In this document: positions 25,100 through 33,966 of the stretch, piece after piece
How positions within the stretch are numbered: the stretch's first letter is position 1
Layout of the letters: every line of letters begins with the position of its first letter
Origin: Thalassobacterium sedimentorum
Lineage (GTDB): Bacteria > Verrucomicrobiota > Verrucomicrobiia > Opitutales > Coraliomargaritaceae
Direction of reading: 5' to 3'
Assembly: GCF_031127905.1 (NCBI RefSeq)
Contig: NZ_JARXIC010000012.1
Span: 62,001-126,000 of the forward strand
Length of the DNA stretch: 64,000 nucleotides
Program-made: the position numbers and the translations under genes
The notes under the pieces: generated by a model
Databases searched by the model: none
What the model saw: only the letters and a program-made list of their open reading frames with translations
Told to the model about the DNA's origin: nothing

Positions 25100-27463
25100 A
25101 TGGTAGGCGCAAATTCCTACTCGAATATGCCTACCATTCTCATTCTGAGCTTAGCCATTATCTTTTTAACGGCCTGCCTCGCACCGACCTTGGTGCGTTA
25201 TTTAGGTGATCGTGCCGGGTGGTTGCTCGCATTCGCGCCATTTTCTGCCTTTATCATGTTAGTCGCTCAGGCGGGGATGATTGAGGCGGGGGAGGCTTTA
25301 GTTTATCAAGTCGATTGGTTTTCGGTCTTGGATACGTCTTTTAGCCTACGGCTGGATGGCTTGTCGTTGTTGATGGCTTTACTGGTTACCGGGATCGGTG
25401 GCTTTATCGTTATTTACGCGGGTGGTTACATGCATGGGCACCCGCAATTAGGGCGGTTTTATCTCTATTTATTGGCCTTTATGGGCGCGATGCTGGGGCT
25501 GGTTGTTTCAGATGACCTAATCTTAGTATTTGTGTTCTGGGAGTTGACCAGTATCAGTTCCTACCTGTTAATTGGTTTCAATCACGAACAAAAAGAAACC
25601 CGTTGGAAGGCATTGCAGGCCTTATTGGTGACGGGACTGGGAGCCATGGCGATGTTGGTCGGCTTCATTTTGATTGGCACTGTGACGGGGAGCTATTCGC
25701 TAGCAGAGATTACCCGTATGGGCGATCTGCTGCAAGGCAGCCCTTGGTTCACGGCGATCGTTATTTTGATTTTAGGCGGCGCTTTTACGAAGAGTGCGCA
25801 GGTGCCTTTTCACTTTTGGTTGCCTAATGCGATGGCAGGGCCGACTCCAGTCAGTGCTTATTTGCACTCGGCGACTATGGTCAAGGCTGGCATTTATTTA
25901 ATGGCTCGCCTCAATCCATCCTTCGCTGGCAGTGGGCTGTGGGAGTATACCTTGGCCATTTTTGGTAGCTTAACGCTATTGTTAGCGATGTTTCTGGGGC
26001 TTTTCCAGAAGGATGTGAAATCCATTTTGGCTTACACCACACTCGGGGTGCTCGGTGTTTTGACCATGCTGCTTGGGATTGGATCGGAATACGCGATTAA
26101 AGCGATGGTGGTCTTTTTAATCGGGCACGCATTGTATAAGGCGACACTCTTTATGGTGGTGGGATCGATCGACCACGAGACGGGCACCCGTGATGTCACA
26201 CTCTTGCGCGGCTTGAGAAAACTGATGCCAATCTCGGCATTAGCTGGGGGCCTTGCGGCGCTGTCGATGTCGGGGCTGCCGCCTTTTTTCGGTTTCATTG
26301 GTAAGGAGTTGATCTATAAAGCCGGGGTCAAACTCAATGGTGCTGAGCTGATCTTCCTCGTCGTGGCATTAGTGGGGAATCTAATTATGATGGGCTTGGC
26401 CCTGAAGGCTGGGGTGGGGCCCTTTTTCGGTAAGCCGAATCACGCTGTCTTACCTAAGAAGCCCCATGAGGCTCCATTGGCTATGTGGCTTGGGCCTATT
26501 GTGCTTTCGGTCGCTGGTTTGGTGATTGGAATCATTCCGTTCTGGGTGACAGAATTTATGGTGGCTCCAGCACTGGCGGCAATTCGCGGTGCTGAAATCG
26601 CGCACCTGGACCTGGCACTGTGGAACCTCGTGCGGCCTAATTTGCCATTACTGTTGAGTGGGGTGACTGTGCTGGGTGGTTTTTTTGTCTTTTTAAACCG
26701 CGCACGCTTCTGGGCGGTGGCGGATCGTGTGTTGACTACGATTCAACCTTATGGAGCCGAGGCTATGTATGGGCGCATTTTTAATGCCACGATTTGGTTT
26801 TCGAAGGCACAGACCCGCTGGTTACAAACAGGACGTTTACACGACTATGTTTTCCTGATCGTTATGACGACGGTTGGTTTCCTGACGTGGGCCATTGTCA
26901 GTTTCGGTGGCCTTAATTTTAGCGTCGATTGGGCGGCCTATGATTTGCTGATTATCTGCCTGGTAATCATTATGATCATTGCGGCTTTGGTGGCTGTCAC
27001 TGGACGCTCTTATATCACGGTGCTGGTTGCCCTCGGAGTGGTTGGATTTGGTGTGGCCTTGATTTTTGCCTATTATGGTGCGCCGGATTTGGCGATTACC
27101 CAGTTGCTGGTGGAGACGCTGACGGTGGTGCTGTTTATGTTTGTTGTGCTGCGTTTGCCACCACTGAAGACCATTTCCGGCCGATTCACCCGATTGCGAG
27201 ATGGCATTATGGCGACGGCTTTTGGTGGTTTGATCACCATACTGCTATTAAAGGCGGTGAATATACAGTTTGATCATGCGATCTCCGATCAGCTAGCCGC
27301 AATGAGCTACCCGGAGGCCAAGGGCAAGAATGTCGTGAATGTCATTCTAGTCGATTTTCGAGCTCTGGATACTATGGGCGAGATTGTGGTGGTCACCGTT
27401 GCCGCTCTCGGAATTGCTGCACTGGTGAAGTCAGGTCTTAAGGGGAAGGGCAAGCGCTCATGA
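25100..27463 (+). CDS. mrpA: Mrp Na+/H+ antiporter subunit A
   Basis: 787-residue polytopic membrane protein, the NuoL-like subunit of the Mrp (Mnh/Sha) cation/proton antiporter. VFVFWELTSISSYLLIGF (Glu near residue 148), the TKSAQVPFHFWLPNAM segment, and HSATMVKAGIYL are conserved proton-antiporter features. The last 200 residues contain the MrpA-specific C-terminal extension (DUF4040-like) with AYYGAPDLAITQLLVETLTV. Length is normal for MrpA. ATG 25127 is an alternative start. Its stop overlaps mrpB by 4 bp. It expels Na+ in exchange for H+, important for pH and salt homeostasis in marine bacteria. Confidence 0.94.
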   Translation: MVGANSYSNMPTILILSLAIIFLTACLAPTLVRYLGDRAGWLLAFAPFSAFIMLVAQAGMIEAGEALVYQVDWFSVLDTSFSLRLDGLSLLMALLVTGIGGFIVIYAGGYMHGHPQLGRFYLYLLAFMGAMLGLVVSDDLILVFVFWELTSISSYLLIGFNHEQKETRWKALQALLVTGLGAMAMLVGFILIGTVTGSYSLAEITRMGDLLQGSPWFTAIVILILGGAFTKSAQVPFHFWLPNAMAGPTPVSAYLHSATMVKAGIYLMARLNPSFAGSGLWEYTLAIFGSLTLLLAMFLGLFQKDVKSILAYTTLGVLGVLTMLLGIGSEYAIKAMVVFLIGHALYKATLFMVVGSIDHETGTRDVTLLRGLRKLMPISALAGGLAALSMSGLPPFFGFIGKELIYKAGVKLNGAELIFLVVALVGNLIMMGLALKAGVGPFFGKPNHAVLPKKPHEAPLAMWLGPIVLSVAGLVIGIIPFWVTEFMVAPALAAIRGAEIAHLDLALWNLVRPNLPLLLSGVTVLGGFFVFLNRARFWAVADRVLTTIQPYGAEAMYGRIFNATIWFSKAQTRWLQTGRLHDYVFLIVMTTVGFLTWAIVSFGGLNFSVDWAAYDLLIICLVIIMIIAALVAVTGRSYITVLVALGVVGFGVALIFAYYGAPDLAITQLLVETLTVVLFMFVVLRLPPLKTISGRFTRLRDGIMATAFGGLITILLLKAVNIQFDHAISDQLAAMSYPEAKGKNVVNVILVDFRALDTMGEIVVVTVAALGIAALVKSGLKGKGKRS

Positions 27464-27906
27464 AATACTTTATTTTAAATCAAGCGAGTCGCTTGTTGTT
27501 TCCAGCACTCTTGGTACTGTCTTTGATCGTGCTCTATCGTGGGCATAATTTGCCTGGTGGGGGCTTCATTGGTGGACTCTTGGCGGCAACCGCGTTTATT
27601 TTAGTCGGGCTGGGGGATTCGATGGAACGCGCCAAAGAATTACTACGAATCGAGCCAGTCAAGCTGATGGCGCTTGGGTTGTTGGTGGCAGTTGTGAGTG
27701 GTATGCCCAGTTTGTTGCGAGGCGCACCATTCATGACGGGTGAATGGTTGCCCGGCTTTTCGCTACCATTGATTGGTAAGGTGCACTTGGGCACACCACT
27801 GGTTTTTGATGTCGGCGTCTATATGGTGGTCATCGGTTTCGCACTACATACCACCTTTTGCCTGGCGGAACTTGCTTACACTGAAATAAAGGAGCACGAA
27901 GAATAA
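27460..27906 (+). CDS. mrpB: Mrp antiporter subunit B
   Basis: 148-residue membrane protein of the MnhB family. GHNLPGGGFIGGLLAATAFIL is the conserved MrpB signature, and four hydrophobic segments are visible. It overlaps mrpA by 4 bp and its last base is the first base of the mrpC ATG, indicating tight translational coupling. It is required for assembly and activity of the multi-subunit antiporter. Confidence 0.94.
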   Translation: MKYFILNQASRLLFPALLVLSLIVLYRGHNLPGGGFIGGLLAATAFILVGLGDSMERAKELLRIEPVKLMALGLLVAVVSGMPSLLRGAPFMTGEWLPGFSLPLIGKVHLGTPLVFDVGVYMVVIGFALHTTFCLAELAYTEIKEHEE

Positions 27907-28253
27907 TGGAAAGTTTGATCGCAGTTTTAGTCGGCGTTCTCTTTGCGACTGGCACGTATTGCTTGATGCGTCGCAGCATTGTGAAGCTGGTTATCGGCGT
28001 GGTGCTGATTTCACAGGGAGCCAATTTACTGGTCTTTACTACCGGTGGCTTGCTGGCGGGACGTCCTGCTCTGGTGCCAGCCGACGGTGTCGCGCCACCG
28101 GCACCTTTCGGAGATCCCTTGCCGCAGGCGATGGTCTTGACCGCAATCGTCATCGGTTTCGGTTTGACTGCTTTTTTGCTGGCATTGGTCACGCGCGCTC
28201 ACGAGGCCGTAGGTGACGACGATATTAACGCCTTTAACAACACGGATACGTGA
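27906..28253 (+). CDS. mrpC: Mrp antiporter subunit C
   Basis: 115-residue NuoK-like subunit with three transmembrane helices. GTYCLMRRSIVKLVIGVVLISQGANLLVF and DPLPQAMVLTAIVIGFGLTAF are diagnostic for MrpC/MnhC when read as segments in order. It overlaps the GTG start of mrpD by 4 bp. Confidence 0.94.
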   Translation: MESLIAVLVGVLFATGTYCLMRRSIVKLVIGVVLISQGANLLVFTTGGLLAGRPALVPADGVAPPAPFGDPLPQAMVLTAIVIGFGLTAFLLALVTRAHEAVGDDDINAFNNTDT

Positions 28254-29767
28254 ACGAATACAGCTTACTCCTTACATTGCTTTTGCCGCTAGTCGGGGCT
28301 GTCAGCCTCTTGCTGGGACATCGCTCTCTCGCCTTTCAGCGAGCGGGCGGAATTGTGTTCTCCAGTGTGACTTTTGCGCTCTCCCTCTATCTGGTCTACG
28401 TGGTGGATCGCGCAGGTTTCGTTGTGATTCAAGTGGGCGATTGGCAGGCACCCTTTGGGATCAGTCTGGTTGCGGATCGCTTTAGTGCGGTGATGGTTGC
28501 GGTCTCCTCGTTTATGGGAGCTGCCGTGGCGATCTATGCGCTGGCTGAAATCGACGAAGCGCGGCTTAGGAAATTCTTTTTTCCTTTGTATCTAATTTTG
28601 CTCTTCGGGGTCAATGGCGCCTTTTTGACCGGGGACTTGTTCAATCTCTATGTTTGGTTTGAGATCATGCTGATTGCTTCCTTTGTGCTGATCTCCATGG
28701 GGGGAGAGAAAGGTGAGCTGGAAGGTGGCCTTAAATATGTCTGTTTGAATTTGCTCTCTTCGGTCATGTTCCTCGCGGGGGCCGGTATTATCTATGGCAA
28801 GACGGGTACGCTTAATATGGCCGACTTGGCGTATAATTTGAGTGTGGCCGAAGATGTGAATTGGGTGATTAGTAGTTCCATGCTTTTGCTGGTGTCCTTC
28901 GGACTCAAGGCAGGTATCTTTCCTTTCTTTTTCTGGTTGCCCGCTTCGTATCATACGCCGCCTTCAGCTGTTTCCGCAGTCTTTGCGGGTCTGTTGACCA
29001 AGGTGGGTGTCTATGCGTTGTTTCGCTCGTATACGCTCATGTTTGCGCCGATTTTTCCCGAGGTGCAGCCGTTAATCCTCGTATTGGCGGTGCTGACGAT
29101 GGTGACTGGAGTCTTCGGTGCGGCGTCGCACTTCGACATGCGGCGGATCTTGTCGTTTCACATTGTCAGTCAGATCGGTTACATGGTGCTGGGGCTAGCT
29201 TTTATGACGCCTCTTGCGCTGGCTGCTGCAATCTTTTATCTTGTGCACCATATTATCGTGAAGACAAACCTCTTCCTGGTCAGTGGTGTGGTGATTCGGC
29301 TCAAGGGGAGTTGTGATCTGGCAAAAGTCGGTGGTCTGTGTAAGTCGGCTCCGTGGCTGGCGATCCTCTTTTTTATACCTGCCTTTTCGCTCGGTGGTAT
29401 TCCGCCGTTGTCAGGTTTTTGGGCGAAATTCGCTCTGGTGAAATCAGGTATTGAGATCGAAAGTTGGTGGGCCGTGACGGCGGCGTTACTGGTCGGGGTA
29501 CTTACTCTGTATTCGATGACAAAAATTTGGGGCGAGGCCTTTTGGAAGCAACAGCCCGAGAATGTCGGAGCGGGCCCTTTGCCGAACCCAGTGGGGCGTC
29601 TGGCTTATATGTTGGCACCGATTACTGTCTTAGCTGTAACGACAGTTTGGATCGGACTCTTTGGAGAGCCTCTATTTAGTTTCGCTGAACGAGCCGCTGC
29701 ACAATTACTGAACCCGCAAGAATATATTTCAGCGGTTTTACAACCTAACACGGAGGTGCTGCCATGA
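28250..29767 (+). CDS. mrpD: Mrp antiporter subunit D
   Basis: 505-residue NuoN/NuoM-like proton-channel subunit with about 14 transmembrane helices. It starts at GTG 28250, within the last codons of mrpC. The conserved glutamate motif YVWFEIMLIASFVLISMG, the lysine-containing SFGLKAGIFPFFFWLPASYH segment and the DMRRILSFHIVSQIGYM segment are visible. It is the second core translocating subunit with MrpA. It overlaps mrpE by 4 bp. Confidence 0.94.
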   Translation: MNEYSLLLTLLLPLVGAVSLLLGHRSLAFQRAGGIVFSSVTFALSLYLVYVVDRAGFVVIQVGDWQAPFGISLVADRFSAVMVAVSSFMGAAVAIYALAEIDEARLRKFFFPLYLILLFGVNGAFLTGDLFNLYVWFEIMLIASFVLISMGGEKGELEGGLKYVCLNLLSSVMFLAGAGIIYGKTGTLNMADLAYNLSVAEDVNWVISSSMLLLVSFGLKAGIFPFFFWLPASYHTPPSAVSAVFAGLLTKVGVYALFRSYTLMFAPIFPEVQPLILVLAVLTMVTGVFGAASHFDMRRILSFHIVSQIGYMVLGLAFMTPLALAAAIFYLVHHIIVKTNLFLVSGVVIRLKGSCDLAKVGGLCKSAPWLAILFFIPAFSLGGIPPLSGFWAKFALVKSGIEIESWWAVTAALLVGVLTLYSMTKIWGEAFWKQQPENVGAGPLPNPVGRLAYMLAPITVLAVTTVWIGLFGEPLFSFAERAAAQLLNPQEYISAVLQPNTEVLP

Positions 29768-30090
29768 GGCGCATATTACACTTTATAGGCTTTATAGCCT
29801 TCTATATTGGGGAAGTTGTGAAATCCAATCTCCGCGTTGCCTACGACGTGCTTACGCCGACGCATCATATGAAACCAGGCATTATTGCTGTGGATGTCGC
29901 CGGTATGAGTGATCGCCAGCTTCTTTTTATGGCGAATTTCATTACGATGACACCTGGCACGCTAGGCATTTGCTTTTCTGAAAATCAGGATAAGCTCTAT
30001 TTACATGCCATGTACCTCGAGGAAGATTTAGCTGTGCTCAGTGCTGAACTTTCAGATACTTACGGAAAGCGAGTGCGCAATGTATTTTGA
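29764..30090 (+). CDS. mrpE: Mrp antiporter subunit E
   Basis: 108-residue MnhE-family protein. An N-terminal hydrophobic segment is followed by SNLRVAYDVLTP and FMANFITMTPGTLGI, then a short C-terminal domain, as expected for MrpE. It is somewhat shorter than the usual 150-160 residues because the first transmembrane region is reduced. Its 3' end overlaps mrpF by 11 bp. Confidence 0.9.
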   Translation: MRRILHFIGFIAFYIGEVVKSNLRVAYDVLTPTHHMKPGIIAVDVAGMSDRQLLFMANFITMTPGTLGICFSENQDKLYLHAMYLEEDLAVLSAELSDTYGKRVRNVF

Positions 30091-30370
30091 AGAATTGGGA
30101 ATGCCGCTTGCGTTGGCTAGTTTGGTGGCGTCGATTTTGTTGGTCGCTGCGCTGGCACTGGCATTATTGCGTATCGTGAAGGGGCCGACACCATTTGATC
30201 GTGTGGTGGCATTGGATTTGATTGGAGGGATTTGCCTCTGTATCATTGTGATGTTCGCGATACATTTTGATCAGCAGGTGCTTTTGGATGCTGCATTCGT
30301 TATTGCGATTGTTAGTTTCATTGGAACGGTTGCCTTTGCGCGATACTTAGGAAAGGGAGGAGATCAATGA
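30080..30370 (+). CDS. mrpF: Mrp antiporter subunit F
   Basis: About 96 residues from ATG 30080; an earlier in-frame start at 30041 lies inside mrpE and is less likely. Three transmembrane helices and the conserved GPTPFDRVVALDLIGG loop identify MrpF/MnhF. It overlaps mrpG by 4 bp. Confidence 0.92.
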   Translation: MYFEELGMPLALASLVASILLVAALALALLRIVKGPTPFDRVVALDLIGGICLCIIVMFAIHFDQQVLLDAAFVIAIVSFIGTVAFARYLGKGGDQ

Positions 30371-30693
30371 GTTGGTTGGTTGCACTATTACTCATATTGG
30401 GTGCTTTTTTCGCTTTTGTGGCGGCATTAGGTGTCCTTCGGTTTCCGGATTTTTATGCACGTATGCATGCGGCGACTAAGGCAGGGGCCTTCGGTGCCGC
30501 CTTACTTTTGCTGGCGGCAGCTATCCATTTTGGAAGTCTGCGGGCCATCATTACGGTTGGTTTAATTATTGTGTTCTTTTATTTGACCACGCCTGTGGCA
30601 GCGCAAACCATTGCACAGGCGGCTTATCGTAGGGGCGTTGCTCTCTGGTCCAAGACTGTGCACGATCAATTAGCTGAGGATGAAGCCGAGTAA
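30367..30693 (+). CDS. mrpG: Mrp antiporter subunit G
   Basis: 108-residue MnhG-family protein, three transmembrane helices, with the signature LGVLRFPDFYARMHAATKAGAFGAA and TTPVAAQTIAQAAYRRG. It completes a full seven-gene mrpABCDEFG set whose reading frames all abut or overlap. Confidence 0.94.
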   Translation: MSWLVALLLILGAFFAFVAALGVLRFPDFYARMHAATKAGAFGAALLLLAAAIHFGSLRAIITVGLIIVFFYLTTPVAAQTIAQAAYRRGVALWSKTVHDQLAEDEAE

Positions 30694-30737
30694 ATAGTGC
30701 TTGCCTCAGGTCTCGGCGCACATTGTTTCTGTGGTCG

Positions 30738-32372
30738 ATGAAAGCTACCACTGCCGTCTCTTACTTCCGAGTATTGCTATTACTATTGCTTGGGGCCTGT
30801 GCCACTAGCCAGCTACATGCGAGCGGCGGTGGGGGGGGCTCACATGGGGAGGAGATCGTTTTCCCGATCCCCGAATCCGCATATGCTGAGATGGAAGCGC
30901 ATCATGCGGAGGAAGTAGGGCATGAATTGGGACTGATGGATCAATTAAAGATTCGTGCAGAAGCGGATCCTTTTAACCTAGTCGCGACTATTATTTTCTT
31001 TCTCGCGGTGATTCATACCTTCTTGGCGACTACGTTTAATAAAATGGCACACAAGTTCGAGGTGGAGCACCGCGCGAATATGAGCTCGCATAACAAGGTG
31101 TATGTCGAGGGCAAAGAGCCGGTTAGCTTTAAGGCCACACTCTTTCATTTCTTGGGCGAAGTTGAGGCCATTTTTGGTATCTGGTTGATTCCGCTCTTTG
31201 TGTCGCTTGCGCTGATGGAGCATAATGGTTTGAGTGTGGCGGCGTTCTATGTGGATACGCGAAATTACACCGAGCCAGTATTTGTGGTCATTATCATGGC
31301 AATTGCGTCGAGTCGTCCTGTTATTCAGATTGCAGAGACGGCCATGCGTGGAGTGGCCTCCATCGGTAAACAAAGTCCCGCGGCGTGGTGGCTCTCGATT
31401 CTTATAGTCGCGCCTTTGTTGGGCTCATTTATTACTGAACCCGCTGCGATGACGATTGCAGCGCTACTGCTGGGGCAACAGTTTTATGCCTTGAACCCTT
31501 CGCCAACATTTAAGTATGCAACGCTTGGTTTGCTGTTCGTAAACATTTCAGTCGGTGGCACTCTAACTCACTTCGCGGCTCCCCCGGTGCTGATGGTCGC
31601 CGACACTTGGCATTGGAATCTGCCTTATATGTTTACGCATTTTGGATGGCGTGCGGTGCTTGGTGTGGCCATGGCCACCACGGTTTACTTTTTGATCTTT
31701 AGGAAGAATTTTGCAGAAATGAAGGAGCGTGCGAATGAGATCGCCGCGTCACAGGCTTCAGAGCCCAAGCCGGAACCTGCGCCTTTATGGATTGTTTTGG
31801 TGCATCTGGGCTTTGTCGCCTGGACTGTGCTGACGCTTCATCATCCGGCTTTCTTCATTGGTGGCTTTTTGTTCTTCCTCGCCTTTACGATGGCGACGCA
31901 CCATCACCAATATGATATTCAGTTAAAGTCGCCCTTGTTAGTGGGCTTTTTTCTCGCGGGCCTCGTGACGCATGGTGGTTTGCAAGGCTGGTGGATTTCG
32001 CCAGTGCTGAGTTCTCTGGCGGAAGTGCCACTCTTTATTGGTGCGACCATTTTGACTGCTTTTAATGATAATGCCGCGATTACTTTTCTAGCCTCGCAGG
32101 TGCCGGCCTTTAGCCCTGATATGATGGTGGCGGATCACTGGGTGACTAAGGCAGGTAATGCGCTTTCCAATGCGCAAGGATTGGAATATGCGGTGGTCGC
32201 AGGGGCGGTTACCGGTGGTGGATTGACTGTGATTGCCAATGCGCCGAACCCAGCAGGACAGAGTATTTTGAATAAGCATTTTAAGGGCGGCGTGTCTCCA
32301 TTGAAGTTGCTGCTTGCGGCACTTTTCCCCACATTGGTGATGGCAATTATGTTTATGGTCTTGCCCCACTAA
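30738..32372 (+). CDS. Putative Na+/H+ antiporter (PF07399-type)
   Basis: About 544 residues from ATG 30738. It opens with a hydrophobic leader containing a lipobox-like LLLLLGAC and a Gly/His-rich stretch (GGGGGSHGEE), then about twelve transmembrane helices. Distinctive segments are HFLGEVEAIFGIWLIPLFV, IASSRPVIQ, GGTLTHFAAPPVLMVA, FNDNAAITFLASQVP and TVIANAPNPAGQ, resembling the putative Na+/H+ antiporter family PF07399, related to NhaD/CitM-like transporters. It starts 44 bp after mrpG and may be co-transcribed, so the region encodes two sodium/proton systems. Transport activity has not been shown by this sequence. Confidence 0.82.
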   Translation: MKATTAVSYFRVLLLLLLGACATSQLHASGGGGGSHGEEIVFPIPESAYAEMEAHHAEEVGHELGLMDQLKIRAEADPFNLVATIIFFLAVIHTFLATTFNKMAHKFEVEHRANMSSHNKVYVEGKEPVSFKATLFHFLGEVEAIFGIWLIPLFVSLALMEHNGLSVAAFYVDTRNYTEPVFVVIIMAIASSRPVIQIAETAMRGVASIGKQSPAAWWLSILIVAPLLGSFITEPAAMTIAALLLGQQFYALNPSPTFKYATLGLLFVNISVGGTLTHFAAPPVLMVADTWHWNLPYMFTHFGWRAVLGVAMATTVYFLIFRKNFAEMKERANEIAASQASEPKPEPAPLWIVLVHLGFVAWTVLTLHHPAFFIGGFLFFLAFTMATHHHQYDIQLKSPLLVGFFLAGLVTHGGLQGWWISPVLSSLAEVPLFIGATILTAFNDNAAITFLASQVPAFSPDMMVADHWVTKAGNALSNAQGLEYAVVAGAVTGGGLTVIANAPNPAGQSILNKHFKGGVSPLKLLLAALFPTLVMAIMFMVLPH

Positions 32373-32378
32373 TTATCT

Positions 32379-32576
32379 ATGCATGAGAGGGACCGCTATG
32401 CCGGGTTTTGGTGCCGTTTTCTGGCGATGTTTCCTTTCTTTGTGATCGGAGGTCTGATCTTTCCCAATTCTGTACTGGTGGAGGATCCTTACGGCTTGTT
32501 TTCAACGGAGCGTGTGATCGAAGAAAGTGTGGAGACGGTCAATCATCCGGACGGATCCTATTCGTCGGATGATTGA
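32379..32576 (+). CDS. Small single-span membrane protein (possible)
   Basis: 65-residue frame starting 6 bp after the antiporter stop. It has one hydrophobic helix (FWCRFLAMFPFFVIGGLIF) followed by an acidic tail (EESVETVNHPDGSYSSDD). Position and composition suggest a real accessory peptide of the antiporter, but the length is short and no family is recognised. Confidence 0.45.
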   Translation: MHERDRYAGFWCRFLAMFPFFVIGGLIFPNSVLVEDPYGLFSTERVIEESVETVNHPDGSYSSDD

Positions 32577-32684
32577 TGGTAGTTGGACGAACCGAAAGCA
32601 GGGCCTTCACGATAAAATGGCCCGCTGTATACGCATTCGACGTTAAGCTCTATTCGCCTTCTCAGGAGTCGCGGGCGCATCCTT

Positions 32685-33554
32685 TTAGGAGGCAAATGGC
32701 AGTGGCATGTTTATTTCGAGGTCGTCTTCTTCAACCGGGGCGAGGTCGGCTTCTCCAGCAGCGAGCTTCTTTAGCGCTTTGAGCTGTGTTTTTTCATCCA
32801 AGCGGCGGCAAAATTCCGGATAGCCGATCACCTCGAAGCGTCCATCTTCGTATTCGACGAGTGCAGTCAATGATTCCACCCAGTCGCCGGAATTCAGATA
32901 GTGGGTGTTGCCGATCATTTTGTTGTCGGGGGTATGAATGTGGCCGCAAATGATGCCTGCGCAATTGCGCTTCTCTGCGAAGCTTTGTAGTTGTTCCTCG
33001 TATTTGCCCACAAAGCTGACGGCTGATTTGACGCGTGCCTTGATCGCCTTACTTAAAGAGAAGTACTCTTTGCCGCGCCATGCGCGGTATTTATTATACA
33101 CTCGATTGAGCTTAAGCAGGCTTTGGTAGCCGATGTCGCCTAGCACCGCCAGCCATTTATGATTCATGGTGACAGCGTCGAAACCATCGCCATGTACGAC
33201 CAAATAGTTCCCCTTGGTGCCTTCGTGGATGTGCTCGTTGACGATGCGCAGCTTGCCGAAAAAGAGTGGAAGGAAGCGAGTGAGGATGTCGTCATGATTG
33301 CCTCGCAAGTAAATGACCTCGGTGTTGCGCTTTTCCAGTTTTTTGAGCACTAAGCGAATGAAGCGTGTGTGCTTTTCATTCCAACCGCCATGGCGGGCAA
33401 GGCTCCAGCCATCGATGATGTCGCCATTGAGCACCAACTTCTCGCAGTGGGTGTGCTTGAGGAAGTGGTTGACCTCGTCGATCTTGCAATCCTCGGTGCC
33501 TAAATGCACATCTGAGAGGATGATCGTTTTGTAGGAGAGGGTTGTTTTTTTCAT
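32685..33554 (-). CDS. LpxH-like metallophosphoesterase
   Basis: 289-residue calcineurin-like phosphoesterase. The metal-binding motifs are complete: SDVHLG, NGDIIDGW, RGNHDD, VVHGDGFD and CGHIHTP. The order and the WLAVLGDIGYQSLL/NRVYNKYR region resemble UDP-2,3-diacylglucosamine diphosphatase (LpxH) relatives, though the protein is longer than classical LpxH (about 240). As LpxI is also encoded in this window, the true substrate is uncertain; LpxH-like proteins outside proteobacteria may act on other phospholipids or nucleotides. The C-terminal 40 residues are acidic and unassigned. Confidence 0.82.
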   Translation of the reverse strand: MKKTTLSYKTIILSDVHLGTEDCKIDEVNHFLKHTHCEKLVLNGDIIDGWSLARHGGWNEKHTRFIRLVLKKLEKRNTEVIYLRGNHDDILTRFLPLFFGKLRIVNEHIHEGTKGNYLVVHGDGFDAVTMNHKWLAVLGDIGYQSLLKLNRVYNKYRAWRGKEYFSLSKAIKARVKSAVSFVGKYEEQLQSFAEKRNCAGIICGHIHTPDNKMIGNTHYLNSGDWVESLTALVEYEDGRFEVIGYPEFCRRLDEKTQLKALKKLAAGEADLAPVEEDDLEINMPLPFAS

Positions 33555-33660
33555 AGCGATTGTTATTAAATCGCCTGACTTTGTTGATTCTACAAGCCCT
33601 TGTAGTCAAAGAAATTACATAGTAAACGGGAGATGTTACGCGCCCGTTGCTTTTGTTGCA

Positions 33661-33963
33661 CTACTGTAACTTGGATTCCAGTTCTTTGAGGTAATCCCAG
33701 CTGAAGAGGCCGCTGCTGTGTCCGTCGCTGAATATCGGTCGAAAGGCGTAATTGCCTTGGAAATCCCAGCCAGTGATAGTGACGCCCGGAAATTCCTTGG
33801 GGCCGTCGCCTCCATATTGGTTACCTAGAATATCAACTTCGCCAATGTTTTGTGCGCTGGGAGAGTGCTTACGCAAAAACTCAGCTGGGAAATAGCTTTC
33901 ACTGCCGTCTTCCCACAAAATTGCGAGTTCAGTGCCAATCAGTTGGATGTCCTTAGGTTTCAT
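33661..33963 (-). CDS. DUF971 domain protein
   Basis: 100-residue protein of the DUF971 / gamma-butyrobetaine hydroxylase N-terminal-like family. It contains LAILWEDGSESYFPAEFLRKHSP and the end YAFRPIFSDGHSSGLFSWDYL, the classic family pattern. Such domains occur alone or in proteins linked to Fe-S metabolism; the exact role is unknown. It begins 3 bp after the metF stop on the same strand and is surely co-transcribed with it. Confidence 0.9.
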   Translation of the reverse strand: MKPKDIQLIGTELAILWEDGSESYFPAEFLRKHSPSAQNIGEVDILGNQYGGDGPKEFPGVTITGWDFQGNYAFRPIFSDGHSSGLFSWDYLKELESKLQ

Positions 33964-33966
33964 GGC

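Noticed and set aside
32544-32573. Inverted repeat around CATCCG/CGGATG at the end of the small membrane ORF
   Set aside because: Short arms, long loop and no T-run; not convincing as terminator.
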